From assembly GCA_964458615.1 (NCBI GenBank), contig CAYWJR010000001.1:42832-106831 (forward strand): a DNA stretch of 64,000 nt, in the 5' to 3' direction. Below, piece after piece: positions 7,475-15,244 of the stretch. The translations under genes and the position numbers were made by a program. The notes under the pieces were generated by a model. That model had not been told where the DNA came from. It made no database searches and saw only the letters and a list, made by a program, of their open reading frames with translations. How positions within the stretch are numbered: position 1 is the stretch's first letter; each line of letters starts with the position of its first letter. The DNA is from SHNJ01 sp964458615. Its GTDB lineage: Bacteria > Pseudomonadota > Alphaproteobacteria > SHNJ01.

Positions 7475-9721
7475 TTACGCCGCGTCGGCGTGATTTTCTT
7501 GTCCTAAATTTACACCCTGTTGTGCAAAGAACACAAGAGTAACTTTTGCACCACCTGAAATACTATCCCCAAGAAATAATTCGCCATGATGGTCTTCGAC
7601 GATTTTTTTTACGATCGCCAAACCCAATCCGGTTCCTTTGGCGCGCGTTGTAACATACGGTTCAATCAAGCGTTCCCGGCCTTCTTTGGGGAAACCTTTG
7701 CCGTTGTCCGACACGATCAATGTGGTTTTATTTTCATCCGCCAAAATTTCGATATTTATTTTACCAGGTTCAGGCGAAACATTATCCACAGAATCTTTTG
7801 CCTCGATTGCTTCGGCGGCATTCTTCAAAAGATTGTTCAACGCCTGGCGCATCAAACTGGCATCGCAAACCAACTGCGCGCTGGATAAATCATGCGCATC
7901 GACTTGGAATTGAATATTTTGATGCGCATTTTTTTGCAACAGCACCGAATCGCGTATAATCGCCAGCAGATTTTCCGATTTCATAACCGGGGTAGGCATG
8001 CGCGCAAAAGACGAAAATTCGTCCAGCATACGCCCCAAATCTTCGACATGGCGAACGATGGTATCGGTGCAACTGACGAATGTTTCCGGGTCTTCGGCAA
8101 TCTGCTTTAAATACTTGCGTTTTAACCGTTCCGCCGACAATTGGATCGGCGTCAATGGGTTGCGGATTTCATGCGCCAAACGCCGCGCCACATCCGCCCA
8201 AGCCGAGCTACGCTGTGCGATCAGCAATTGGGTAATATCGTCGAATGTCACGACCATGCCGCGAATGTCGTTTTCCGCCGTATCCATGCTGACACGCAAC
8301 AATAACGTTCTGGTTTGACCGTCGTCCAGCGTCAGTTGAATTTGTTTTTCAAACGGCTTGTCGCGCCTTGTATTGTGCAAAACGCTTTCCAACGCTTCGT
8401 CCCATTCCGGCAAAACCAAACTTAGATTTTCGCCGATGTTTTTTTCAAGATCTACGTTCAACAATTCCGATGCGCGTTTATTCGGATATTGAATCCGCCC
8501 TTCGGAATCAAGACCGATCACCCCGGCGCTGACGCCGGATAAAACGACTTCGGTAAAACGGCGGCGCGCGTCGATTTGCCGGTTCGCTTCGATCAACTCT
8601 CGGCGCTGTGTATCCAATTGATTGGTCATGCGGTTAAACGCCTTGGACAACAAACCGATTTCGTTGCTGCCCGGGGTTGGTTCCACCCGGACCGATAAAT
8701 CGCCGGCCGCCACGCGTTCCGAAGCTTCGATCAAATCGCCCACGGGTTTGACCAATTTATTGGCGATATTCAATCCAACGCCGATCGCGCCGAATAATAA
8801 CAATAATGCGACCACCAAATAAATAATGGCGAATAATGCCTGCAAATCGTTGCGTTGGCCCGATAATTGTTCGAACGATTCGGCCGCTTCGCGGGTTTTT
8901 TCCATATGGCTAAGCACTGCGGAATCGATCAATCGCCCGACATACAAATACGCGCCAGGAATATTTTCCAATCGTACGATAGCGCGAACGCGGTCTTCGG
9001 TGTCATTGGTGAAAATCGCGACATCGCCCTGCTCCGCCTTGTCGATTATGTCTTTTGGAATGGGTTCGAATTCCAGGGAAAAAGTCAACGAAGACCGGGC
9101 ATATACCCGGCCATTCGGATCGAATACAATCGCTTCGGCCAACGAACGCAACGCCGCGTGCGTTTCCAGAAATTTATTGAAAAAGGCCGTGTCGCCCAAC
9201 AATTCGGTCGCCTCGCGGTTGATGTCGCCAGCCATGGTTTGAATATCCGCGCGAATGACTTCTTGGTGTTCGCGCAAATACGCCTCGGCCACGCTGCGCG
9301 ATTCCAAAAGCGCGGTGTTGACTCTTTCGCTGAACCAGGCTTCGACGCCAAGATTGAAAAACACGGCGGAAAATCCAGCGACAAAAATTGTCGGCACGAC
9401 CGCAAGAAATCCAAGCAGCACCACAAGACGGGTGTGCAAACGCGATCCGGCCGGGTTGCGGCGGCGCGCCACCATCAATGTGGCAAGGCCGCGATAAACG
9501 AAAAATCCAAGCACCAACAATATGCCCGCATTGATGGTCATCAATACTTTTACTTTGTATGGGTCCGGGCCATATGGCGGATTGCTGGTCAATGTGACAT
9601 AGGTCAAAACGCCGCTGGCCAGGGCTGCGAACGCGACGATCCAGCTTAGTTTGCGCATGACGTTATTGCGGCGTACCCACAATAAAAAGGACAGGAAGGA
9701 GGATGTTTTATGAATGGCCAT
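7475..9721 (-). CDS. ntrY: Nitrogen regulation sensor histidine kinase NtrY
   Basis: A 748-residue membrane sensor kinase. Two N-terminal hydrophobic segments (~22-45, ~52-75) are followed by a third at ~88-115, a periplasmic or extracytoplasmic loop, and a further membrane helix 'LFAIIYLVVALLLLFGAIGVGLNI' (~290-315). Next come HAMP ('KLVKPVGDLIEASERVAAGDLSVRVE'), PAS (~385-490), HisKA with 'ARRLAHEIRNPLTPIQLSAERL', and HATPase with N box 'NNLLKNAAEAIE', 'DNGKGFP' and 'GTGLGLAIVKKI'. The start overlaps the end of the Fis-like gene by 14 bases, which indicates translational coupling. NtrY-NtrX senses nitrogen, and in some species redox state. Confidence 0.96.
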   Translation of the reverse strand: MAIHKTSSFLSFLLWVRRNNVMRKLSWIVAFAALASGVLTYVTLTSNPPYGPDPYKVKVLMTINAGILLVLGFFVYRGLATLMVARRRNPAGSRLHTRLVVLLGFLAVVPTIFVAGFSAVFFNLGVEAWFSERVNTALLESRSVAEAYLREHQEVIRADIQTMAGDINREATELLGDTAFFNKFLETHAALRSLAEAIVFDPNGRVYARSSLTFSLEFEPIPKDIIDKAEQGDVAIFTNDTEDRVRAIVRLENIPGAYLYVGRLIDSAVLSHMEKTREAAESFEQLSGQRNDLQALFAIIYLVVALLLLFGAIGVGLNIANKLVKPVGDLIEASERVAAGDLSVRVEPTPGSNEIGLLSKAFNRMTNQLDTQRRELIEANRQIDARRRFTEVVLSGVSAGVIGLDSEGRIQYPNKRASELLNVDLEKNIGENLSLVLPEWDEALESVLHNTRRDKPFEKQIQLTLDDGQTRTLLLRVSMDTAENDIRGMVVTFDDITQLLIAQRSSAWADVARRLAHEIRNPLTPIQLSAERLKRKYLKQIAEDPETFVSCTDTIVRHVEDLGRMLDEFSSFARMPTPVMKSENLLAIIRDSVLLQKNAHQNIQFQVDAHDLSSAQLVCDASLMRQALNNLLKNAAEAIEAKDSVDNVSPEPGKINIEILADENKTTLIVSDNGKGFPKEGRERLIEPYVTTRAKGTGLGLAIVKKIVEDHHGELFLGDSISGGAKVTLVFFAQQGVNLGQENHADAA

Positions 9722-10025
9722 GGTTTTTCTTTCTGACCGGAATGTTTAAAGCTTTGATCTTTTTGTGCAAGGTGTTGCGATTGATCCCAAGCATTTTTGC
9801 GGCGCGAATCCGGTTGCCGCGGCATTCCCGCAACGCATACATAATCAGCGGGCGTTCCACCTGCTGGATAACTTGGTCATAAAGCCCGCCATTTTCCGCC
9901 GGCGTGTTTTGATTGCTGGCGCCGCGCACGAAAAATTCAATCATGTCCCGCCATTCGTTTTGGTGCAGGGATTTTATCCCGTCATCGGATTCTATCGCCA
10001 TCGCAACGGTGCTGTCTTGGGTCAT
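9708..10025 (-). CDS. Stand-alone Fis-type DNA-binding protein (NtrC C-terminal domain only)
   Basis: A 105-residue protein in the place where ntrB and ntrC normally sit between dusB and ntrY. The ATG at 10025 overlaps the dusB stop as TAATG, which fixes the start better than the longer frame opening at 10154 inside dusB. Residues ~48-100 match the C-terminal Fis domain of NtrC: 'VIQQVERPLIMYALRECRGN' followed by the helix-turn-helix 'RAAKMLGINRNTLHKKIKAL'. No receiver or AAA+ domain is present. It is most simply an NtrC remnant kept as a Fis-like nucleoid or regulatory protein. It is translationally coupled to both dusB and ntrY. Confidence 0.88.
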   Translation of the reverse strand: MTQDSTVAMAIESDDGIKSLHQNEWRDMIEFFVRGASNQNTPAENGGLYDQVIQQVERPLIMYALRECRGNRIRAAKMLGINRNTLHKKIKALNIPVRKKNHGHS

Positions 10026-11053
10026 TATGCGGCCTGTTTGGACAATAACGGTTCGAAGAAATCGTCGATCATTTGCAATACCGCGTCCGGATCGGCCGAC
10101 ACATTCACCTTTGCCCGGAAATCGGCGGAATCGGGCAATCCCTTGCTGTACCATCCCAAATGTTTGCGCGCGATTTTCAATCCCGTGCCGATGCCGTAAT
10201 GCGACAACATATCCTGATAATGGGTTTTAATAATCGCATATTTTTCATGCAATGGCGGATCGGGCAGTTTTTCGCCAGTTCGCCAATAATGAATGACCTG
10301 ATTTAAAAACCATGGCCGCCCATACGCCCCCCGCCCGATCATAACGCCGTCCGCCCCCGACGCATTCAATGCATTGTCGACATCGTCGAACGTGCAAATA
10401 TCGCCGTTGGCGATGACCGGCAATTTGGTCGCGCTTTTGACGGTTTGAATAAATGGCCAGTTTGCCTCGCCATTATAAAATTGGCATCGCGTGCGGCCAT
10501 GCACGGTTATCATTTTAATCCCGGACTCTTCGGCGATTTTTGCGAATTTGGGCGCATTCAAATTGGTATCGTCCCAACCCATGCGCATTTTCATCGTCAC
10601 CGGCAATTTCACCGCCCGCACGGTTTCTTCCATAATTTTACCGGCCAAAACTTCGTCGCGCATCAAATGGGATCCGGCATATCCATTAACCACTTTTTTC
10701 GCCGGGCAACCGAAATTAATATCGATAATCGCCGCGCCCGAATCCTCGTTCAATTTGGCGGCATCGGCCATCACATCCGGTTCGCACCCCGCCAATTGAA
10801 CGGACATCGGAAATTCTTCGGGCAGATTTTTTGCCATCAATTGCGATTTGCGGCATTCGCGGATCATCGCCTGGCTGGCGATCATTTCCGATACCACAAG
10901 CCCCGCACCCTGGCGTTTTACCAATTTACGGAATGGCAGATCGGTAACGCCCGACATCGGCGCCAAAATGACCGGATTCGAAATTTGAACCGATCCTATG
11001 TTGAACCCAGGTAATTTCGTGCCCGGATTGATATTGTTGGTTTTTTCAGTCAT
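10025..11053 (-). CDS. dusB: tRNA-dihydrouridine synthase DusB (NifR3)
   Basis: A 342-residue FMN-dependent enzyme that reduces specific uridines in tRNA. It shows the TIM-barrel start 'VILAPMSGVTDLPFRKLVKRQG', the catalytic Cys in 'DINFGCPAKKVVNGYAGSHLM', 'KMRMGWDD', 'ITVHGRTRCQFY', 'IANGDI', and 'GVMIGRGAYGRPWF'. It is the first gene of the dusB - fis-like - ntrY - ntrX operon. The nifR3 association with ntr genes is a classic alphaproteobacterial (and, with fis, gammaproteobacterial) arrangement. Confidence 0.96.
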   Translation of the reverse strand: MTEKTNNINPGTKLPGFNIGSVQISNPVILAPMSGVTDLPFRKLVKRQGAGLVVSEMIASQAMIRECRKSQLMAKNLPEEFPMSVQLAGCEPDVMADAAKLNEDSGAAIIDINFGCPAKKVVNGYAGSHLMRDEVLAGKIMEETVRAVKLPVTMKMRMGWDDTNLNAPKFAKIAEESGIKMITVHGRTRCQFYNGEANWPFIQTVKSATKLPVIANGDICTFDDVDNALNASGADGVMIGRGAYGRPWFLNQVIHYWRTGEKLPDPPLHEKYAIIKTHYQDMLSHYGIGTGLKIARKHLGWYSKGLPDSADFRAKVNVSADPDAVLQMIDDFFEPLLSKQAA

Positions 11054-11127
11054 TAATTGCCCAATTTTTAGGCATAATAGATAATTATCGTTTATTTTGC
11101 AAGCATTTATGGTAAACCCCTAAATCT

Positions 11128-12294
11128 GTGAAAATGACCAAAAAATCAACCATAGCGGCCCTTATCGTGGCCGGTGGATCAAGCCAGCGTTTGGCCACAG
11201 CCGTGCCCAAACCCTATCATGTCCTGGCTGGCAAACCGATATTGAATTGGGCATTGGCGCCCTTTACCGCAAACGATTCGATTGGCGTTATCATGGTCGT
11301 CATTCGCCCACAAGACGCGGCATTGGTTGCAAATTGCAAGTTGCCCAAAAATATTCGAACCTGTCACGGCGGCACAACGCGCCAGGAATCGGTTCGTTTG
11401 GGGCTTGATGCGTTACAATCGGCAAATCCGGATTTTGTATTAATTCATGACGCCGCGCGCGCCAATTTATCCGCAACCGATCTTGATGCGATCATATCCG
11501 CCATGCTGGCAAACCCAACAAATGGTCATGCCTTGGGTAAGAAAATCACCGATACAATCCACCGCCAGAATGACAATGGAACAATCGATGTTTTGTCCCG
11601 CGACGGATTATGGGGCGTTGAAACACCCCAAGCCTTTTCTTTCAAAGCGATTAATAATGCGCATCAATCGCAAAAATCCCTTTCTGCCAGCGATGATTTA
11701 ACCATTGCCGCCGCATGCGGAATGACCGTAAAATTGATCGAAAGTACTAGCGATAATTTCAAAATCACCCATCCCCAAGACCTAACGAAATTTGCCCAAA
11801 TGAAAACCGCATCGATTCCCCGCACCGGTTATGGATATGACGTTCACCAATTGGTTTCTGGAAATGAAATCGTTCTTGGCGGGGTGCGGATTCCGCATGA
11901 CCGGAAATTATCCGGCCATTCCGATGCGGACGTCGTTTTGCACGCCGTAACCGATGCGTTGCTGGGCACTTGCGGCGGCGGCGACATTGGCTTGCATTTC
12001 CCGCCAACCGACGATCGCTGGAAAAATGCCCCGTCGGCAATTTTTGTCAAAAAAGCCCTGGATATTGTCGCCGAACGCGGCGGAACGATTTCCAATATCG
12101 ACATCACCATTTTGGCGGAAGAACCCAAAATCGCGCCGCACCGAACCGATATGCAATTTAATATCGCCGCCATTTTAAATATCGGCGCAGATTGCGTGAA
12201 CATCAAGGCGACGACGTCTGAGAAAATGGGATTTGTCGGGCGCGGCGAAGGAATCGCCGCCCATGCCATAGCCACTGTATTGTATAAATCGTAA
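11128..12294 (+). CDS. ispDF: Bifunctional IspD/IspF isoprenoid biosynthesis enzyme
   Basis: A 388-residue fusion carrying out two steps of the MEP pathway. Residues 1-225 are IspD, 2-C-methyl-D-erythritol 4-phosphate cytidylyltransferase ('GGSSQRLATAVPKPYHVLAGKPI', 'IHDAARANLS', 'ETPQAFSF'). Residues 230-388 are IspF, the 2,4-cyclodiphosphate synthase ('GYGYDVHQL', 'GGVRIPHDRKLSGHSDADV', 'GDIGLHFPP', 'TTSEKMGFVGRGEGIAAHA'). The annotated start is GTG at 11128; the ATG at 11134 is an equally good choice. The fusion is common in Alphaproteobacteria. The gene is divergent from dusB and leads pgpA and pncC. Confidence 0.96.
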   Translation: MKMTKKSTIAALIVAGGSSQRLATAVPKPYHVLAGKPILNWALAPFTANDSIGVIMVVIRPQDAALVANCKLPKNIRTCHGGTTRQESVRLGLDALQSANPDFVLIHDAARANLSATDLDAIISAMLANPTNGHALGKKITDTIHRQNDNGTIDVLSRDGLWGVETPQAFSFKAINNAHQSQKSLSASDDLTIAAACGMTVKLIESTSDNFKITHPQDLTKFAQMKTASIPRTGYGYDVHQLVSGNEIVLGGVRIPHDRKLSGHSDADVVLHAVTDALLGTCGGGDIGLHFPPTDDRWKNAPSAIFVKKALDIVAERGGTISNIDITILAEEPKIAPHRTDMQFNIAAILNIGADCVNIKATTSEKMGFVGRGEGIAAHAIATVLYKS

Positions 12295-12310
12295 CATCAA
12301 AGGAATAGTC

Positions 12311-12766
12311 ATGCAAAAATTGGCCACACAAATCGCAAGCGGTTTCGGCACGGGTTATTTGCCAAAGGCGCCTGGCACATGGGCGTCTTTATACACGGCT
12401 GCTATCGTATTTTTGCTGCAAATATATCTTGGACAAACCGCATTGTTTTTATTTTTCGCCGCCGCTTGCTTGCTGTCGATCTGGTCTGTCGATGTCATTT
12501 TAAAAAGCGATTCATCGTCCAAAGATCCTTCGTGGATTGTAATCGACGAAGTCGCCGGACAAACATTGGTGTTTTTCTATGTATTCGATCATGAATTATG
12601 GCTGGCGATTTTGGCGTTTTTGGCATTCCGCGCGTTCGACATCATCAAACCTTGGCCAATATCGTATGTCGAAAAAAGATTCCAAAATTCTTTTGGCGTA
12701 TTGGCCGACGATATTTTGGCCGGAATCCTTGCGGGCGTAGTCGTATTCATCGCGCAAGCAATATAA
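12311..12766 (+). CDS. pgpA: Phosphatidylglycerophosphatase A
   Basis: A 151-residue inner-membrane phosphatase that makes phosphatidylglycerol. The family signature 'GFGTGYLPKAPGTWASL' opens the protein and 'WIVIDEVAGQ' carries the catalytic acidic residues; 'RAFDIIKPWPI' and 'GVLADDILAGI' follow. There are four hydrophobic segments. An AAAGGA ribosome-binding site precedes the ATG. It is 16 bases downstream of ispDF and probably in one operon with it and pncC. Confidence 0.94.
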   Translation: MQKLATQIASGFGTGYLPKAPGTWASLYTAAIVFLLQIYLGQTALFLFFAAACLLSIWSVDVILKSDSSSKDPSWIVIDEVAGQTLVFFYVFDHELWLAILAFLAFRAFDIIKPWPISYVEKRFQNSFGVLADDILAGILAGVVVFIAQAI

Positions 12767-12778
12767 ACAGGTTACATA

Positions 12779-13276
12779 ATGTTCGATCAAAAATCATTAT
12801 ACCGCGCCCGATTATTGGTCGACGCCATGGCCAAATTGAAATTGCGCGTCGGCATTGCCGAATCATGCACAGGCGGGCTTTTATCCGCATTGATCACCGC
12901 AATCCCGGGTTCGTCGGCGGTTTTGCAATTCGGACACGTCACTTATTCCAACGAATCCAAAATCGAATTTTTGGGCGTATTGCCCGAAACATTGGCAAAC
13001 TTTGGCGCCGTATCCGGCGAAATCGCGGGCGAAATGTGCGCTGGATTGATTCAAAAACACGGCAATTTGGATTTTGCAATATCCATCACCGGAATCGCGG
13101 GTCCCAGCGGCGGCACCAAGGACAAACCCGTTGGTCTTGTTTATATCGGCATTGGGCGAAAGGATATGCCGCCCATGGTTACGCGAAACGTATACAGCGG
13201 TGAACGCCAATCGGTACGCATGCAAGCGGCCATCGACGCCATCGAATTGTTACTGCAAATATTGAATATAGAATAA
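12779..13276 (+). CDS. pncC: CinA-like nicotinamide-nucleotide amidohydrolase
   Basis: A 165-residue protein consisting only of the CinA C-terminal domain. This domain deamidates nicotinamide mononucleotide in pyridine nucleotide recycling. The catalytic Ser lies in 'GIAESCTGGLLSALIT', followed by 'GSSAVLQFGHVTYSNESKIEFLGV', and 'ITGIAGPSGGTKDKPVGLVYIGI'. No N-terminal MoaB-like domain is present. pgpA-pncC adjacency is common. Its end overlaps the convergent traX-like gene by 27 bases. Confidence 0.93.
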   Translation: MFDQKSLYRARLLVDAMAKLKLRVGIAESCTGGLLSALITAIPGSSAVLQFGHVTYSNESKIEFLGVLPETLANFGAVSGEIAGEMCAGLIQKHGNLDFAISITGIAGPSGGTKDKPVGLVYIGIGRKDMPPMVTRNVYSGERQSVRMQAAIDAIELLLQILNIE

Positions 13277-13960
13277 TTTCAACAGCGCCAAATGCGCCGG
13301 GTAAAAAGCATAATAAAAATATCTGGGCAATCGTTTGATCGATACGTTCCATGACGCCACAAGCCATATCAACGGATAAGACAAAAGCGCGAATATAGAA
13401 AAGAATTGAAAAAAATTGCCCGCCATCGTGGCCAGCAATACCGTGAATAAAATCAAATCATCTTTATGCCGCAACCACAACACGATACATGGAATTAAAA
13501 TTATTCCCGCCTGATAATAATCGGCAAAATATCCAACCGCGCCGAATAACACAACGATCAGCAACCAAATCAACGCCCTGAAAATTGGATTGAACCGGCC
13601 AAATAATAATTGTCTTTTATCGTAAATCCAAATCGCCAGAACGCCTAAACCCAGGGTAAAAAAGACGTTCAATTGCATATTGTCCATTGCCCAGGAATAA
13701 AATGGCTGGCTGACAATTCCGAATCCGAACAACAACATCAAATATTTTTTGATATGACGCACATGATATTCGTAATTATAGGCCGCAACAAAGCAGAACA
13801 ACGGAAATGCCATGCGCCCGATGCACATCATCCATAATAATTCACGGCCGTAAATGATCGAATTGATATGGTCGATCGCCATAAACGCAACCGCCAGCAA
13901 TTTCAACAATTCGATTTGGCCTGGTTTCAATTGCAAAATCTGATCCGTTTCAGTCCGCAT
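13250..13960 (-). CDS. TraX-family multi-pass membrane protein
   Basis: 236 residues with about eight hydrophobic segments. The opening 'LKLLAVAFMAIDHINSIIYG' and 'GRMAFPLFCFVAAYNYEYH' are the family hallmarks of TraX. F-plasmid TraX N-acetylates pilin; chromosomal relatives are widespread and mostly uncharacterised acetyltransferase-like membrane proteins. 'YPLIWLVASW' and 'FYYAFYPAHLALL' near the C-terminus fit the family. No conjugation genes are nearby. The ATG overlaps the end of the ratA-like gene by 11 bases, so the two are likely translated together. Confidence 0.82.
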   Translation of the reverse strand: MRTETDQILQLKPGQIELLKLLAVAFMAIDHINSIIYGRELLWMMCIGRMAFPLFCFVAAYNYEYHVRHIKKYLMLLFGFGIVSQPFYSWAMDNMQLNVFFTLGLGVLAIWIYDKRQLLFGRFNPIFRALIWLLIVVLFGAVGYFADYYQAGIILIPCIVLWLRHKDDLILFTVLLATMAGNFFQFFSIFALLSYPLIWLVASWNVSIKRLPRYFYYAFYPAHLALLKLFYIQYLQ

Positions 13961-14384
13961 ATAATTCCTTTGCCCGTTTTTCGAATGCGTGAATCATCGA
14001 TTTTACCGCGGGATTGAACAATGGCCCGATAATCGTTTCCATCACATGCGACCGGAATTCGAAATCCACCATAAAGTCGATCCGGGTTTTATTTTTGCCA
14101 ACCGGCGTGAAACGCCATTCATTATGCAGATAACGGAACGGACCATCTTTGTATTCCACCGTGATCAAATCGTGCGGGTGCAGATGAACGTGGCTTGTGA
14201 AACTTTCGCGGATTACTTTCCATCCGATAATCAAATCCGCAACAATGTGATTGGCCGATTGATCGCGCAACCGCACGGCGATGCACCATGGCAAATATTC
14301 GGGATATTTTGCAACGTCCGCAACCATGTCGTACATTTGCGTTTGCGAATAATTCGTGATGCGTGAATCGGTAAATTTCGGCAT
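13950..14384 (-). CDS. RatA/COQ10-type ubiquinone-binding START-like protein
   Basis: 144 residues using the ATG at 14384 (MPKFTDSRITNYSQTQMYD...), which matches the usual family start; the frame opens 9 codons earlier. It is a SRPBCC-fold protein with 'MYDMVADVAKYPEYLPWC', 'DLIIGWKVIRESFTSHV', 'YLHNEWRF' and 'VDFEFRSHVMETIIGPLFNPA', typical of the COQ10/RatA family. In Alphaproteobacteria it is a ubiquinone-binding respiratory helper; in E. coli the relative RatA was described as a ribosome-association toxin. The gene usually neighbours lipA or cinA, and cinA/pncC is close here. The quinone role is the more likely. Confidence 0.88.
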   Translation of the reverse strand: MPKFTDSRITNYSQTQMYDMVADVAKYPEYLPWCIAVRLRDQSANHIVADLIIGWKVIRESFTSHVHLHPHDLITVEYKDGPFRYLHNEWRFTPVGKNKTRIDFMVDFEFRSHVMETIIGPLFNPAVKSMIHAFEKRAKELYAD

Positions 14385-14422
14385 GCGCCAAAATTTATCC
14401 AAACGCGGCAAAAGTCAACAGA

Positions 14423-14995
14423 TTAATCGGAAATGACTTGCGGCGCCGCTCTCATAACGACTTGAGGCGGAGGTGGCGGCGGCGGTGGTGGCGGTGGAGG
14501 CGGTGAAGCAACAGCTGTTGTCACTTTTACAGTATGCGTGACAGTTGCCGTTTGGCTTGGTGTCGATGGTGCTGGCGCCGAATAACTAGGCGTAGGCGAC
14601 GGAATTACGGGAGTTACAGAAGATACCGTTGTCGTTGGCGCCGAATTACCAGTGGTAGGTCTTGTCGCAGTAACAACTGGCCTTACTGGCCGAACCACGG
14701 CTGCGGATGCGCGTTGTAAATTGTTGTTATATGCATATGACGATTTCGATGGCGCGATCTTGCTAAAAGATATATTGCGCCCCTGCACTTCGGATACTGC
14801 GCCCGATTGGTCGCCTGTGCTTGAATTCATTAATCGGCGCAACGGGTTTTGCGCAGCCTGATTGACGCCCGAATTCCGGTTATTGCGGTAATTTGTTGAA
14901 TAATAATTTTGATCTTGCTGTGCATAGGCATCGGCGATTGGCGATAAAATCAATACCGCCATAATCAAAATTAGATGTCTCATAACCCTGTTCAT
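14423..14995 (-). CDS. Exported Ser/Thr/Pro-rich protein with poly-proline tract
   Basis: Not recognised. 190 residues with a Sec signal peptide ('HLILIMAVLILSPIADAYA', cleavage after AYA, residue ~26). The mature part is Asn/Gln/Tyr-rich at first, then Thr/Pro/Ser/Val low complexity (~90-155), then 13 consecutive Pro codons (14465-14503 on the plus strand) and a short end. Such composition suits a cell-envelope spacer or structural protein. It has a promoter-like sequence about 45 bases upstream and looks monocistronic. Confidence 0.65.
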   Translation of the reverse strand: MNRVMRHLILIMAVLILSPIADAYAQQDQNYYSTNYRNNRNSGVNQAAQNPLRRLMNSSTGDQSGAVSEVQGRNISFSKIAPSKSSYAYNNNLQRASAAVVRPVRPVVTATRPTTGNSAPTTTVSSVTPVIPSPTPSYSAPAPSTPSQTATVTHTVKVTTAVASPPPPPPPPPPPPPQVVMRAAPQVISD

Positions 14996-15040
14996 TGCAT
15001 CTCTACTGATTTTTATGCGATTTAATCGCTGTTAGTAACT

Positions 15041-15068
15041 ATCGTATCATAATATTATTATTTGTCAA
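15041..15068 (-). promoter_or_regulatory. Candidate promoter for the exported proline-rich protein
   Basis: On the minus strand TTGACA (15068-15063) is 16 bases from TACGAT (15046-15041), roughly 45 bases upstream of the ATG at 14995. A second TTGACA lies 26 bases further upstream (15094-15089). The 249-base divergent intergenic region is very AT-rich. Confidence 0.45.
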
Positions 15069-15244
15069 TATCTTATATAGTAATATTATGTCAACACAGT
15101 GCAATTTTCTTTCTAATTATATTGTATCAACCAATTGTTCCAGTTTTCTTACAGTTTTTACAAATATTTAAAAACTAACAGGCAAAATAAAAAAATTGCC
15201 AAATAATCAATAGTTAGCGCACACCCCGGTATGGCCGGTATGGA

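Noticed and set aside
8867..9649. Long plus-strand ORF (260 codons) opposite ntrY
   Set aside because: It is fully antisense to a clear NtrY and its Arg/His-rich composition is typical of shadow frames.
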